Notes: a model not told the origin generated them from the letters alone. 64,000 nucleotides of DNA from GCA-002708315 sp964460905 (GCA_964460905.1 CAYWRM010000006.1:62001-126000); one strand, 5' to 3'; positions 1 through 9,912 are shown, counted from the stretch's first letter. Numbers and translations are program-made.

Positions 1-95
1 AATTTTTTGAGGATTGCAAATATACAAACATTGTAATTATAAGAAATTGAGCTTTACTTATATAATTTGACAATGGAGATTAAGATGATATAAAT

Positions 96-1343
96 TTATC
101 CGGCAACTATATATTCCTTCACTTTATTTATCACTAATTGAGTAGCTCCGGCATTTTCATAAACATATTGTTTAGCAATAGATGCACTAACTTCATAGGC
201 TGAGGGATCTAATAATAATTTCTCGCATACCCTAAAACAATCCTCAGAATTAGTAATGGGAAATCCACCTCCATTATCTCTCAACTCAATAGCTTCGCGG
301 AAGCGTTTATAATTGGGGCCAAACAAAACCGGAATACCATAGGTTGAAGCTTCAAGTAAGTTATGAATGCCAACACCAAAACCTCCTCCAATATAAGCAA
401 TATTAGCATAACGATACAACTGCGAAAGCATTCCAATACTGTCGATAATTATTACCTTACTTTTGATCAGATTTGAAGATGTTGCTTTTGAATATAATAT
501 GGGGTTATATTCTTCAAATTGTTTTTGGATTTCAGAGATATGTTCTGTATTTATTAGGTGTGGAGCAATCACCAGTTTAATTTCTAATTTGGAATTAAGG
601 ATTAGATCATGTAGTATCTTTTCATCAGGGTGCCATGTGCTTCCTGCTACTAACAAAGCAGATTCCCCTTTGAAGCTCTCAATAACCGGAAAAGAAACAT
701 CCTCATCAGGTAATTGAAGAACTCTGTCAAACCGCGTATCGCCACTAACACCTGCATGATAAATTCCAATACTATCAAGTAAATCGATGGACTCATTATT
801 TTGAACAAACAAATATGTAATTTTATTTAACAGGCTAGCATACCATGCTCCCCAAGGCTTAAAAAATAGCTGCGACTTTCTGAAAATTACAGATATAAAA
901 ATCAAAGGAATCTTCTGACGATAAAGTTCATCTATATAATTGTACCAAAATTCATATTTAACAAAAATTACAATCTTTGGGTTTACAATCTTTACAAATT
1001 GCCGAGCATTTTTCCGGGTATCAATTGGTAAATAATAAACATAATCGGCATATTTATAATTTTTCCGCACCTCATATCCTGAAGGAGAAAAGAAAGTAAG
1101 TAGTATCTTATAATCAGGATATGTGCTTCGAAGAATTTCAATAACCGGCCTTCCTTGTTCAAATTCGCCAAGACTTGCACAATGCACCCAAATAATTTGT
1201 TTGTTGGATAAATTATCGGCAGTAATTCGCGAGAGTATATTTTTTCTCCCATCAACCCATTGGAGTGCTTTACCATTAAAAAATGAAGCAATCCTAATTG
1301 AGATTGAATATAGAAAAATGAAGATGTTATATATTAGTTTCAT
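96..1343 (-). CDS. waaA: 3-deoxy-D-manno-octulosonic acid (Kdo) transferase
   Basis: Transfers Kdo from CMP-Kdo onto lipid A precursor at the inner membrane, the first step of LPS core synthesis. The 415-aa length is normal for the family. The N-terminus is a short hydrophobic anchor (IYNIFIFLYSISIRIASFF), followed by the Glycos_transf_N motif region with WVHCASLGEFEQGRP and a C-terminal GT-B half containing the nucleotide-sugar-binding stretch AYIGGGFGVGIHNLLEAS. The gene reads leftward; the 270 bp upstream hold a long palindrome and then an outer-membrane barrel gene on the same strand. The spacing suggests its own promoter. Assignment is from recognised family motifs. Confidence 0.93.
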   Translation of the reverse strand: MKLIYNIFIFLYSISIRIASFFNGKALQWVDGRKNILSRITADNLSNKQIIWVHCASLGEFEQGRPVIEILRSTYPDYKILLTFFSPSGYEVRKNYKYADYVYYLPIDTRKNARQFVKIVNPKIVIFVKYEFWYNYIDELYRQKIPLIFISVIFRKSQLFFKPWGAWYASLLNKITYLFVQNNESIDLLDSIGIYHAGVSGDTRFDRVLQLPDEDVSFPVIESFKGESALLVAGSTWHPDEKILHDLILNSKLEIKLVIAPHLINTEHISEIQKQFEEYNPILYSKATSSNLIKSKVIIIDSIGMLSQLYRYANIAYIGGGFGVGIHNLLEASTYGIPVLFGPNYKRFREAIELRDNGGGFPITNSEDCFRVCEKLLLDPSAYEVSASIAKQYVYENAGATQLVINKVKEYIVAG

Positions 1344-1380
1344 TTAAATAGGAATCAAATTCCTTCTCTAATTAGTGTCT

Positions 1381-1490
1381 CTTAGAAAACGCCAAATACC
1401 TCGTTATTCTTGTTTTGAAAACGGTCATTTACTAAGGTAAACTCCCTGATTTTCAAAACTTCGAAAGCCTTGTCTTTGACGTTTTCTAAG
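1381..1490. repeat. Long imperfect palindrome (REP/MITE-like) in the waaA upstream gap
   Basis: The outer arms CTTAGAAAACGCCAAA (1381-1396) and TTTGACGTTTTCTAAG (1475-1490) are inverted copies with one mismatch. Inside them a second pair (GTTTTGAAAAC near 1411, inverted near 1450) and a central TTTAC-TAAG-GTAAA hairpin continue the symmetry. The whole 110 bp can fold as one long interrupted stem. It lies between two leftward genes and could be a small non-autonomous palindromic element or a terminator/attenuator for the upstream barrel gene. A 65-codon open frame crosses it but is not supported as a gene. Confidence 0.7.
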
Positions 1491-1613
1491 AAGCCACATA
1501 AAAAGTGTAGAGTTTTCTTAGAGGCATTAATTAAATAACAAAACATAAGCACCAAAATACAATAAATCACAATATTCAATTTGATAATTATTTGAGTTTA
1601 TAAATAAGCACAT

Positions 1614-2372
1614 TTAGTTGTAGTAGAACTTATTGGGTGCTCTTTTATAAATCGGCAACATCCACCCAACCTTTATACCAATAAAATAATCAAAATAACT
1701 ATTATTATCTTTTTGCATTGTGCTAAAATCCCAATCGCGAAGACTATGCGTAAATGCTTGATGAAACTCAAAACCGCCATAAAAGTTTGTATATCTTGAG
1801 TTTCCCATAAAGTACCATCCAATGAATTGATTTAACGACAACCCACCTGTTAACATATCATAACCTTTGGCATAATCATCAGAAATTTGAGCTGCTGTTC
1901 TGTGCTGATTATCAATTTTCATTCGATGCAGCAGATATCCAAAGCCAGCTGTAACCATCAACCCCGAATTTTGATTTGGATTTAGAACAGGGAATATTTT
2001 GCCAATACTAAAATTAAAATTATAACCCCTTTCATATAATGCATATAACGCATAAGTACCATTTCCGTCAATGATAAACCCATCTTCGGTTGTAACCATC
2101 CACAGTATTGAGTCCGCATTTTTTATATCATTTCCAAAAATAAAATTGCCATCAAACGAAAAAATGAGATTCTTAGATGTTTTATATTTTAATCCAATAC
2201 CAATTGTTGAATTATCGCCATATCGATTAGATATATCTCCTCCTGAAAATTGATAAGAATATGAAACAAATGGAACAAATGCAGCTACTACTGAATCTTT
2301 AACATTTACTTGCGCATTAGATGCAACTACAATGGAAGAAACCAGCAAAAAAAGCAATACTCTTTTAAACAT
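1614..2372 (-). CDS. Outer-membrane beta-barrel protein, unknown function
   Basis: A 252-aa protein if translation starts at the internal Met at 2372, which begins a clean signal peptide (MFKRVLLFLLVSSIVVASNA, cleavage before Q). An upstream Met at 2399 would put nine polar residues before the signal, so it is disfavoured. The mature part alternates hydrophobic and polar residues (VSYSYQF, GIGLKYKT, LIFSFDGNFIFG), is rich in Gly/Tyr/Phe, and ends in aromatic residues (APNKFYYN), as expected of a small outer-membrane barrel. I recognise no catalytic motif. It sits between kbl and waaA on the same strand, which is compatible with an envelope role. The specific function is unknown. Confidence 0.75.
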   Translation of the reverse strand: MFKRVLLFLLVSSIVVASNAQVNVKDSVVAAFVPFVSYSYQFSGGDISNRYGDNSTIGIGLKYKTSKNLIFSFDGNFIFGNDIKNADSILWMVTTEDGFIIDGNGTYALYALYERGYNFNFSIGKIFPVLNPNQNSGLMVTAGFGYLLHRMKIDNQHRTAAQISDDYAKGYDMLTGGLSLNQFIGWYFMGNSRYTNFYGGFEFHQAFTHSLRDWDFSTMQKDNNSYFDYFIGIKVGWMLPIYKRAPNKFYYN

Positions 2373-2466
2373 ATAATCTGAGTTTTCGATTTGAAGCAAA
2401 GATATGGGAATTATTTGTTTTTAAGTTTTGGGTTCTGGATTATTAAAAAAACCAGAATTAAAAACC

Positions 2467-3654
2467 TTATATAACCCCAAGCTCCTTACCTACTTTAGTA
2501 AAAGCTGCAATAGCTTTATCAAGATGTTTTTGTTCATGCCCTGCAGAAAGTTGAACTCTAATACGAGCCTGATCCTTAGGAACTACAGGGAAATAAAATC
2601 CTATAACATATATGCCTTCCTTAAGAAGTTTAGCAGCCATATCCTGTGATAATTTTGCATCATAGAGCATTACAGCACAAATTGCCGATTGAGTAGGCTT
2701 TATATCAAAACCTGCATCGATCATCTTCTTTACAAAATAGTCAGTATTTGCATGAAGTTTGTCTTGCAGCTCATTGGTTTCGTTCATCATATCATACATT
2801 CGAATTCCTGCATTAACAACCAATGGAGGTAATGAATTAGAAAACAAATATGGACGTGAGCGCTGGCGTAACAATTCAATAATTTCTTTTTTACCAGTTG
2901 TAAAACCACCAACTGCACCACCGAAGGCTTTGCCCAAAGTCCCGGTTATAATATCGAGCTTTCCCATGATGTTAAAGTGCTCACTAACTCCTCTGCCTGT
3001 TTTTCCTACTACACCTGCTGAGTGGCATTCATCAACCATTACCATGGCATCGTATTTTTCGGCAAGTTCAACCATTTTGTCAACGGGGGCAGTATTTCCA
3101 TCCATTGAAAACACACCGTCAGTAACAATAACTCTGAATCGCTGATCTTGAGCCTGTTTTAATACTTCCTCCAATTCAGCCATATCCGCATTGGCGTAAC
3201 GATATCTTTTTGCCTTACATAATCTTACTCCATCAATTATAGAAGCATGATTCAGGCTATCGCTGATAATCGCATCTTCATCAGTAAACAAAGGCTCAAA
3301 AAGGCCACCATTTGCATCAAAAGCAGCTGCATAAAGAATAGTGTCTTCAGTATGGAAAAACTCTGCAATTTTTCTCTCCAATGTTTTGTGAAGATCTGTT
3401 GTTCCGCAAATAAATCTAACTGATGACATTCCGTATCCATGACTGTCTAAACCATTTTTGGCAGCTTTTATTAATTCGGGATGATTTGAAAGGCCTAGAT
3501 AATTATTGGCACAGAAATTAAGCACTTTTTGCCCTGATTCAAGTTGAATTTCAGCAGCTTGCGGGCTTGCAATTATTCTTTCTTCTTTATATAATCCGGC
3601 CTCGCGAATGTCATTAATTTCTTTAGTGAGATGATCTTTAATTTTTCCGTACAT
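2467..3654 (-). CDS. kbl: Glycine C-acetyltransferase (2-amino-3-ketobutyrate CoA ligase)
   Basis: A PLP-dependent alpha-oxoamine synthase that cleaves 2-amino-3-ketobutyrate with CoA to glycine and acetyl-CoA in threonine degradation. The 395-aa length is typical. Visible motifs are CANNYLGLSNHPEL, the SVRFICGTTDLHKTLE block, the PLP-contacting VDECHSAGVVGKTG, and the Schiff-base lysine K242 in GTLGKAFGGAVGG. Kbl is favoured over serine palmitoyltransferase or 8-amino-7-oxononanoate synthase because the N-terminus (YGKIKDHLTKEINDIREAGLYKEE) is Kbl-like. No threonine dehydrogenase gene is adjacent. It is transcribed leftward, with a 328-bp gap to the divergent mnmA. Confidence 0.93.
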   Translation of the reverse strand: MYGKIKDHLTKEINDIREAGLYKEERIIASPQAAEIQLESGQKVLNFCANNYLGLSNHPELIKAAKNGLDSHGYGMSSVRFICGTTDLHKTLERKIAEFFHTEDTILYAAAFDANGGLFEPLFTDEDAIISDSLNHASIIDGVRLCKAKRYRYANADMAELEEVLKQAQDQRFRVIVTDGVFSMDGNTAPVDKMVELAEKYDAMVMVDECHSAGVVGKTGRGVSEHFNIMGKLDIITGTLGKAFGGAVGGFTTGKKEIIELLRQRSRPYLFSNSLPPLVVNAGIRMYDMMNETNELQDKLHANTDYFVKKMIDAGFDIKPTQSAICAVMLYDAKLSQDMAAKLLKEGIYVIGFYFPVVPKDQARIRVQLSAGHEQKHLDKAIAAFTKVGKELGVI

Positions 3655-3982
3655 GATATTATTTTCTAATGGATTTTATGTTTGCAAATTAATGCTCAAA
3701 AGTAGTAATTTCTATTTACTGGTTTATTCTAATCTTCATTATTCATAAAATCTCTTGCAAAGGCGCTAAGTTGCAAAGAACAAGTAAATTAAAAGCTAAT
3801 TCCGAAAAAACTCAATTTTACTTCTCCAAACAAATTCATTCATCAAATTTACTCATATCCAATTTTTTGCGTCTCTGCGTCTTTGCGTGATGTATTTTTA
3901 AGGTTAATTGACCAAAATAAATCCAATTATTAAATTTAAAAACTATATTTATCTTTTTCCGACATTTGCATAAACTTTTTAA
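3655..3982. repeat. Divergent intergenic gap with REP-like inverted repeat
   Basis: This 328-bp gap separates kbl (leftward) from mnmA (rightward) and should carry both promoters. It contains two copies of a repeat rich in the words TTGCAAAG and TTGCGTC, facing each other: about 3751-3781 (CTTGCAAAGGCGCTAAG...) and about 3863-3892 (TTGCGTCTCTGCGTCTTTGC). Reverse-complementing one gives roughly 20 of 28 matches to the other. This word pattern recurs in Bacteroidota intergenic DNA and again at 20861-20960 in this window. No gene is visible. Confidence 0.6.
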
Positions 3983-5053
3983 ATGAAAATTGCAGCATTA
4001 GTTTCAGGTGGAGTTGACAGCTCGGTTACTATTCCATTATTAAAAAAGCAGGGTTTTGATCCTCATATTTTCTACATAAAAATAGGGATGGAAGATCAGG
4101 CAGCATTTATGGATTGCCCATCTGAAGAAGATATTGAGATAACCACCTGGATTGCAAAAAAGTATAATTGCAAATTCGATATCGTAGATTTACAAAAAGA
4201 ATATTGGTCATCAGTTGTTAAATATACTATCGATACAGTAAAAAAGGGTCTTACTCCCAATCCTGATATAATGTGTAATCTACTTATTAAGTTTGGTGCA
4301 TTTAATGAAAGGTACGGGCATGAATTTGATAAAATTGTAACAGGACATTATGCCACAAACTACGAAACTGATGAAGGAGTGTTTTTAAGTACTGCCGTGG
4401 ATAAAGCAAAAGATCAAACATATTTTCTAGGACAAATAACTTACGATCAACTAAAAAAAACAATGTTCCCCATTGGTAATTTGTCAAAATCAAAAGTAAG
4501 AGAAATTGCTGCTGAAATGAAGTTGCCAAGTGCCGGAAGGCCAGATAGTCAGGGGATATGTTTTTTGGGAAAGATCAATTACAATGATTTTATCAAAGTG
4601 CAGGTAGGTGAAATGCCTGGTGAGATTAGAGAACTTGAAACAGACAAGCTAATGGGTGAACACAAAGGTTTCTGGTTTCATACTATCGGACAAAGGAGAG
4701 GGCTGAAATTAAGTGGTGGGCCATGGTTTGTGGTTAAAAAAGATATTATTAAGAATGTCGTTTATATCTCAAAAGGTTACGATCCTATAGCGCGTTATAG
4801 CGATCAGATTATTATCAATGATATTCATTTTCTTAATCCTGTTCATAATTATGATAATCTTGAAAGAATAAAATTTAAAATCAGGCATCAGCCGGAATTT
4901 AATTCAGGTAGTATTGTGAGTGATAATGGTATCCTAAAAATAATTTCTGATGTAAAGATTTCAGGTGTTGCACCTGGACAGTTTGCAGTTATTTATGATT
5001 TTGAGGAGAAAACCTGTTTGGGGAGTGCGGTAATTTCTGAGAATGGTGACTAA
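3983..5053 (+). CDS. mnmA: tRNA-specific 2-thiouridylase MnmA
   Basis: Catalyses sulfur insertion at C2 of the wobble uridine (U34) of Lys, Glu and Gln tRNAs. The 356-aa protein starts with the PP-loop ATP-binding motif SGGVDSS (8-14), has the catalytic nucleophile cysteine C98 in NPDIMCNLLIKF and the second cysteine C193 in DSQGICFLGKINY, and the conserved GHYA and GQRRGL motifs, with a C-terminal beta-barrel. Both catalytic cysteines are present, so it should be active. yjbQ follows after 18 bp and may be co-transcribed. Bacteroidota often carry more than one MnmA-like protein, so a second paralog elsewhere is possible. Confidence 0.93.
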   Translation: MKIAALVSGGVDSSVTIPLLKKQGFDPHIFYIKIGMEDQAAFMDCPSEEDIEITTWIAKKYNCKFDIVDLQKEYWSSVVKYTIDTVKKGLTPNPDIMCNLLIKFGAFNERYGHEFDKIVTGHYATNYETDEGVFLSTAVDKAKDQTYFLGQITYDQLKKTMFPIGNLSKSKVREIAAEMKLPSAGRPDSQGICFLGKINYNDFIKVQVGEMPGEIRELETDKLMGEHKGFWFHTIGQRRGLKLSGGPWFVVKKDIIKNVVYISKGYDPIARYSDQIIINDIHFLNPVHNYDNLERIKFKIRHQPEFNSGSIVSDNGILKIISDVKISGVAPGQFAVIYDFEEKTCLGSAVISENGD

Positions 5054-5071
5054 CTTTTAAAATAATTTTCA

Positions 5072-5482
5072 ATGATTAAACAAAAAGAAATAACTCTAGA
5101 CCCTATGTCAAAAGGGTTTCATAATATAGATAATATTATTATGCGAACATTTGACAATCTACCAGATATAGGGATGGTTAATATTTTTGTAAAGCATACT
5201 TCGGCAGCACTTATGATAAATGAAAATGCTGATCCTGATGTGCAGGTTGATATGAAAACACTTCTAAACAAAATTGCACCCGAAGGCGATCCACATTATG
5301 TTCATACAATGGAAGGTATCGATGATATGCCGGCTCATTTCAAGTCAACTGTATTTGGTCAATCTATAACAGTACCAATTACTAACGGAAGGCTGAATCT
5401 GGGTATATGGCAAAGTCTGTTTTTTTGTGAATTTAGAAATCATGGAGGAAGTAGGAGAATTGTACTTACGCTATACTGTTAA
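5072..5482 (+). CDS. yjbQ: YjbQ family protein (UPF0047; secondary thiamine-phosphate synthase type)
   Basis: A 136-aa protein covering the full UPF0047 family. It has the signature HTSAALMINENADPDVQVDM and the C-terminal QSLFFCEFRNHGGSRRIVLT. Family members form small trimers, and some have weak thiamine-phosphate synthase activity; the physiological role is not settled. The conserved His and Asp/Glu residues of the pocket are visible (HTSAALMINEN, GDPHYVHT, MPAHFK). The gene begins 18 bp after mnmA and is probably in the same transcript. Confidence 0.88.
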   Translation: MIKQKEITLDPMSKGFHNIDNIIMRTFDNLPDIGMVNIFVKHTSAALMINENADPDVQVDMKTLLNKIAPEGDPHYVHTMEGIDDMPAHFKSTVFGQSITVPITNGRLNLGIWQSLFFCEFRNHGGSRRIVLTLYC

Positions 5483-5647
5483 TGTTTGCAAAAAAGTTTG
5501 CTAACAAATTTATCATGGAATATTAATTAGTATTTCGCATTAATGTACACAACTACAAGGTTTGCGCTAGCAGTTTATAGGGATCAATTATGATTTTAAT
5601 TTAATTGAATATTCAAAAATATGAACTATTGGTCTAAGCATAATTTG

Positions 5648-5655
5648 TATGTTTG
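5648..5655 (+). promoter_or_regulatory. Bacteroidota -7 box upstream of the glycogen enzyme
   Basis: TATGTTTG matches the Bacteroidota -7 consensus TAnnTTTG and lies 48 bp before the ATG at 5704. A near-cognate TTG at 5653 falls inside this box, which argues for ATG 5704 as the true start. No good -33 TTTG is seen at the ideal spacing, so the call is moderate. Confidence 0.5.
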
Positions 5656-5703
5656 CCGGCTGAAATAAATTTACATTACCATAATCCCATTGAACATAAC
5701 ACT

Positions 5704-8700
5704 ATGAATATAAAACCTGATTTTATTTTTGAGACAAGCTGGGAAATTTGTAACAAAATTGGCGGCATTTACACTGTAATTTCTACAAAAGCTAAGAGCA
5801 TTGTTGAAGAATATAAAGATAACTACATACTTATTGGTCCTGATGTTTGGAAAGAAACTACAGATAACCCTGATTTTGTTGAAGATGCCTCACTTTTTGA
5901 AGAATGGAAAGAAATTGCATGGAAAGAAGGGCTTAAAGTGCGTACCGGAAGATGGAATATTGAAGGGAAACCTTTAGTAATTCTTGTTGATTTCACCCCA
6001 TTTTTTTCTCATAAAGATGAAATTTTTGTCCATTTCTGGGAAACATATAAGCTTGATTCACTTCATGGTGAATGGGATTATATTGAATCAACTATATTTG
6101 GATATGCTGCCGGAAAAGTAGTTGAGAGCTTCCAGAATTTTTATTTGCCACAACCCAACAATGTTGTTGCTCATTTTCATGAATGGATGACAGGAGCTGG
6201 AGTTTTGTATCTTAAAAACAAGGCTCCTCAAATAAGCACGGCGTTTACAACTCATGCAACAGTCCTTGGCAGATCAATTGCTGGAAATGGACTTCCTCTT
6301 TACGAAAATATTGAGCAATATCAAACAGATCGTATTGCACATGATTTTAATATAACCAGTAAACATTCTCTTGAATCACTTTCTGCACTGGAAGCAGATG
6401 TTTTTACAACTGTGAGCCAAATTACTGCTAAAGAGTGTAAACAGTTTTTTGGAATAGAACCACACATTATTACAACAAACGGATTTGAGGAAGATTTTGT
6501 TCCCAAAGGAAAACTGTTTCAGAAAAAAAGAATAGTTGCACGTCAGAAAGCGCTACAGATTGCATCGGAGCATACCGGGACAAAATATCCTGATGATACA
6601 ATACTACTTATCACAAGCGGCCGGTATGAATATATAAATAAGGGAATTGATTTGTTTATCAAATCATTAACAAATATTCAGAAAAATAACCATACATCCA
6701 AAAATATAGTTGCATTCATTACTGTCCCTGGCGGACATCATAAACCTATCGAACCAGAAGATGGTAGTTACGGTGGTGTAAATAAATTTTTAACTCATCA
6801 TCTTCACGATACGGATAATGATCCAATTCTAAATGAGATTAAAAATCAAGGCTTTACAAATAATTCTGATGAAAAAGTACATATAATATTTGCTCCGGTT
6901 TATTTAGATGGAAATGACGGCGTAATTGACTTATCTTATTATGATTTCTTAATTGGTTTTGACCTTTCTGTATTCCCTTCTTATTATGAACCGTGGGGGT
7001 ACACACCTTTGGAAAGTGTTGCATTTAGAATCCCAACAATTACAACAAATTATGCAGGATTTGGCGATTGGGTAAGAAATAATTTCAAATTGCCAAAGAA
7101 CTCAGTAAGTGTTATTGAACGACATGAAGGGAAAGGAAAGAGAGCTACCAAGGAAATTCAAAAAATTATAACAGATTTTACTAAACTACCTGATCATATT
7201 GATATCAGAAAAGAAACTGGCAAGGTTTTGAAAAAAGCACTCTGGAAACAAATGGCCGATAACTATTTCAGTGCATGGATGCTAGCAGTAAAAAAATCAG
7301 AAAATAGAAAAATTGATATTCCCACAAAAAAATATACTGAAACTCTAAAAGTTAATGCTTTTGTAAATTCAGAAAAACCTGAATGGAAAAAAATATTAGT
7401 TCAAAATAATCTGCCCAAATCATTAGCACCACTAAAAGAGTTAGTTTATAATTTATGGTGGTCGTGGAATTATGAAGCAACAAATATGTTTGCTGAAATT
7501 GATAAGTTTAAATGGAAAGCCTTTGGGTATAATCCTGTTAGACTAGTTGAGTCACTTTCAAAAGAAGATATTGACAGATTGCAGAACGATCAAAAATTTA
7601 TTGAAAAACTAACTAAAGTATATTCCAATTTCAAAAATTACATGGCTTCAGCTGATGATAAGCCTAATGAAATGGTAGCTTATTTTAGCATGGAATATGG
7701 TTTGCATAATAGTTTGAAGATATTTTCAGGAGGGCTTGGAATATTAGCTGGTGATTATTTAAAGCAAGCAAGCGATTCAAATAAAAATATGATTGCTGTT
7801 GGTTTACTATATCGGTATGGCTATTTTAAGCAAGAACTATCAATATTTGGAGACCAACAAGCAAGGTACAAAGCACAAAAGTTTACTCAACTGCCAATAA
7901 TTCCTGTAAGGAAATCATCAGGAGATTGGGTAACAGTGCGAGTGGCATTTCCGGGAAGAACAATAACGGCAAAAGTTTGGCAGGTTAATGTAGGAAGAAT
8001 TCCTTTATATCTTCTTGATACTGATATTGATTTAAATAGCACTGAGGATAGAGCAATTACTGCCCAACTATATGGTGGCGATAACGAACATCGACTGAAA
8101 CAAGAAATACTACTTGGGATTGGAGGAATAAGAGTAATTAATAGCATTAATTTAGTACCTACCATATATCATAGTAATGAAGGGCACTCAGCATTTAGTG
8201 GGTTGGAACGCATTAAGAATATGATGGAAAATCAGGATGTTGATTTCCAGGTGGCTCGTGAGTTAGTTCGTGCCAATACATTATTTACAACACACACACC
8301 TGTACCTGCCGGTCATGATGCTTTTGAGGAGCATTTGATCAGAGCTTATTTAAATCACTATTGTGATATTTTTCAGATTAATTGGGAGCAGTTTATGGCA
8401 ATGGGAAGGCATAAAATTTCAAATACCAAAGAAAAGTTTTCAATGAGCTTATTAGCAACAGGACTTTCACAAGAAGTAAATGGAGTAAGTAAAATCCATG
8501 GACGTGTATCACGTGAAATGTTTACAAGCTTGTATCCAGGCTATTTTCCAGATGAACTCCATATTGGTTATGTTACAAATGGCGTACATTATTTTACATG
8601 GACGGATGAGCAGTGGCAAAAGCTATATAAAAATACTTTTGACAGCGATTTTGAGAGTAATCAATCTGATCCAAAAGCATGGCAAAATATACTAGCTGTA

Positions 8701-9912
8701 CCTGATGATCTTATTTGGAAAACTCGTCTTTCGCTAAAAACCCGGTTGGTTGAGGCTATTAAGGAGAAATTAAAAAAGGATCTAACAAAAAGACAAGAGT
8801 CACCTTCAGTTATATTGGGTTCTATTGCGTGCATAAGTGAAGAAACTCTTATTGTTGGTTTTGCCCGACGATTTGCAACTTACAAACGTGCTCACTTGAT
8901 ATTTACAGATATTGAGAGGCTTTCGAAGATTGTAAATAATAAGGAAAAACCGGTTATTTTCATTTTCTCAGGTAAGGCTCACCCAAGTGATAAGGCTGGT
9001 CAGGGTCTTATAAAACGTATTGTTGAAATCAGTAAAATGAAAGAATTTATTGGAAAGATTCTTTTCCTTGAAAATTACGATATGATCTCTGGAAAACTAC
9101 TTACAAGTAGTGTAGATATTTGGTTGAATACTCCAACTCGCCCACTCGAAGCTTCCGGAACCAGTGGTGAAAAAGCAATTATGAATGGTGTAGCAAATTT
9201 TAGCGTATTAGATGGATGGTGGGCTGAAGGTTATAAACCAGAAGCAGGATGGGCGATTGAAGAATCAAAAACTTTTGCTAACCAACAATTTCAAGATGAG
9301 CTTGATGCCCAAATAATTTATAACACATTTGAAAATGAAATTGTTAAAAATTATTATGATAAAAATAGCAATGGAGTTTCCAAAAAATGGGTATCATATG
9401 TTAAAAATACAATTGCAGAAGTGGCACCTAACTTCACTATGCAAAGGATGTTGGAAGATTATTACAATAAATATTACTCTGGTTTATTTAAAAGAAGAAA
9501 TGAGCTTTATGCAGATAAGTTCTCACCTGCAAAGGCATTAGTGTCATGGAAAAATAAGGTGAGTAAAGAGTGGGAAAATATTTCGTTAGATTCATTGATT
9601 GTACCTGATGCTAATAATAAACCATTGGAGTTTGGGAAGCATTTTACAGCAGAAATTACACTTAATATTCCTGGTCTTGATCCAACTGATATTGGTGCTG
9701 AGATAGTTATGGGTAATAAATCAAATGGTGATGTGAAGAAAATAACCTTTCAAAGCGAGTTAAAACTTATCACTTCTGAAGTTGGTAAAGCAAAGTTCAA
9801 GTGTGAATTTCCATTGGAACATACCGGAGTTTACGATTATGCATTTAGGATATTCCCAAAGAACACTCTACTGAGATACAGGATGGATTTCCCATTGATA
9901 AAATGGATATAA
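5704..9912 (+). CDS. Bifunctional glycogen synthase (GT3) - alpha-glucan phosphorylase (GT35) fusion
   Basis: A 1402-aa cytoplasmic enzyme joining opposite glycogen activities. Residues about 5-555 are a GT3, eukaryotic-type glycogen synthase (ETSWEICNKIGGIYTVIST, HFHEWMTGAG, SYYEPWGYTPLES). Residues about 575-680 match the DUF3417 cap that precedes bacterial glucan phosphorylases (YNLWWSWNYEATNMF). Residues about 690-1260 are a GT35 phosphorylase with FARRFATYKRAHL, GKAHPSDKAGQG and the PLP lysine K1157 in EASGTSGEKAIMNG. A C-terminal beta-rich domain follows. Both active sites look intact. ATG 5704 is preferred because the longer frame starts inside the -7 box. The gene stands alone, with no glgA/glgB neighbours. 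Fusions of this type are known in Bacteroidota; how the two activities are balanced is not visible. Confidence 0.92.
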   Translation: MNIKPDFIFETSWEICNKIGGIYTVISTKAKSIVEEYKDNYILIGPDVWKETTDNPDFVEDASLFEEWKEIAWKEGLKVRTGRWNIEGKPLVILVDFTPFFSHKDEIFVHFWETYKLDSLHGEWDYIESTIFGYAAGKVVESFQNFYLPQPNNVVAHFHEWMTGAGVLYLKNKAPQISTAFTTHATVLGRSIAGNGLPLYENIEQYQTDRIAHDFNITSKHSLESLSALEADVFTTVSQITAKECKQFFGIEPHIITTNGFEEDFVPKGKLFQKKRIVARQKALQIASEHTGTKYPDDTILLITSGRYEYINKGIDLFIKSLTNIQKNNHTSKNIVAFITVPGGHHKPIEPEDGSYGGVNKFLTHHLHDTDNDPILNEIKNQGFTNNSDEKVHIIFAPVYLDGNDGVIDLSYYDFLIGFDLSVFPSYYEPWGYTPLESVAFRIPTITTNYAGFGDWVRNNFKLPKNSVSVIERHEGKGKRATKEIQKIITDFTKLPDHIDIRKETGKVLKKALWKQMADNYFSAWMLAVKKSENRKIDIPTKKYTETLKVNAFVNSEKPEWKKILVQNNLPKSLAPLKELVYNLWWSWNYEATNMFAEIDKFKWKAFGYNPVRLVESLSKEDIDRLQNDQKFIEKLTKVYSNFKNYMASADDKPNEMVAYFSMEYGLHNSLKIFSGGLGILAGDYLKQASDSNKNMIAVGLLYRYGYFKQELSIFGDQQARYKAQKFTQLPIIPVRKSSGDWVTVRVAFPGRTITAKVWQVNVGRIPLYLLDTDIDLNSTEDRAITAQLYGGDNEHRLKQEILLGIGGIRVINSINLVPTIYHSNEGHSAFSGLERIKNMMENQDVDFQVARELVRANTLFTTHTPVPAGHDAFEEHLIRAYLNHYCDIFQINWEQFMAMGRHKISNTKEKFSMSLLATGLSQEVNGVSKIHGRVSREMFTSLYPGYFPDELHIGYVTNGVHYFTWTDEQWQKLYKNTFDSDFESNQSDPKAWQNILAVPDDLIWKTRLSLKTRLVEAIKEKLKKDLTKRQESPSVILGSIACISEETLIVGFARRFATYKRAHLIFTDIERLSKIVNNKEKPVIFIFSGKAHPSDKAGQGLIKRIVEISKMKEFIGKILFLENYDMISGKLLTSSVDIWLNTPTRPLEASGTSGEKAIMNGVANFSVLDGWWAEGYKPEAGWAIEESKTFANQQFQDELDAQIIYNTFENEIVKNYYDKNSNGVSKKWVSYVKNTIAEVAPNFTMQRMLEDYYNKYYSGLFKRRNELYADKFSPAKALVSWKNKVSKEWENISLDSLIVPDANNKPLEFGKHFTAEITLNIPGLDPTDIGAEIVMGNKSNGDVKKITFQSELKLITSEVGKAKFKCEFPLEHTGVYDYAFRIFPKNTLLRYRMDFPLIKWI

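Noticed and set aside
1382..1579. 65-codon leftward open frame
   Set aside because: It crosses the nested palindrome, has no homology I recognise and no coding-like composition; the palindrome explains the sequence.
2429..2465. Terminator for kbl
   Set aside because: TTCTGG/CCAGAA can pair, but there is no T run on the correct strand, so it is too weak to call.
5653..5703. Longer start for the glycogen fusion enzyme
   Set aside because: It would begin with TTG inside a TATGTTTG promoter box and add 17 residues outside the family start.
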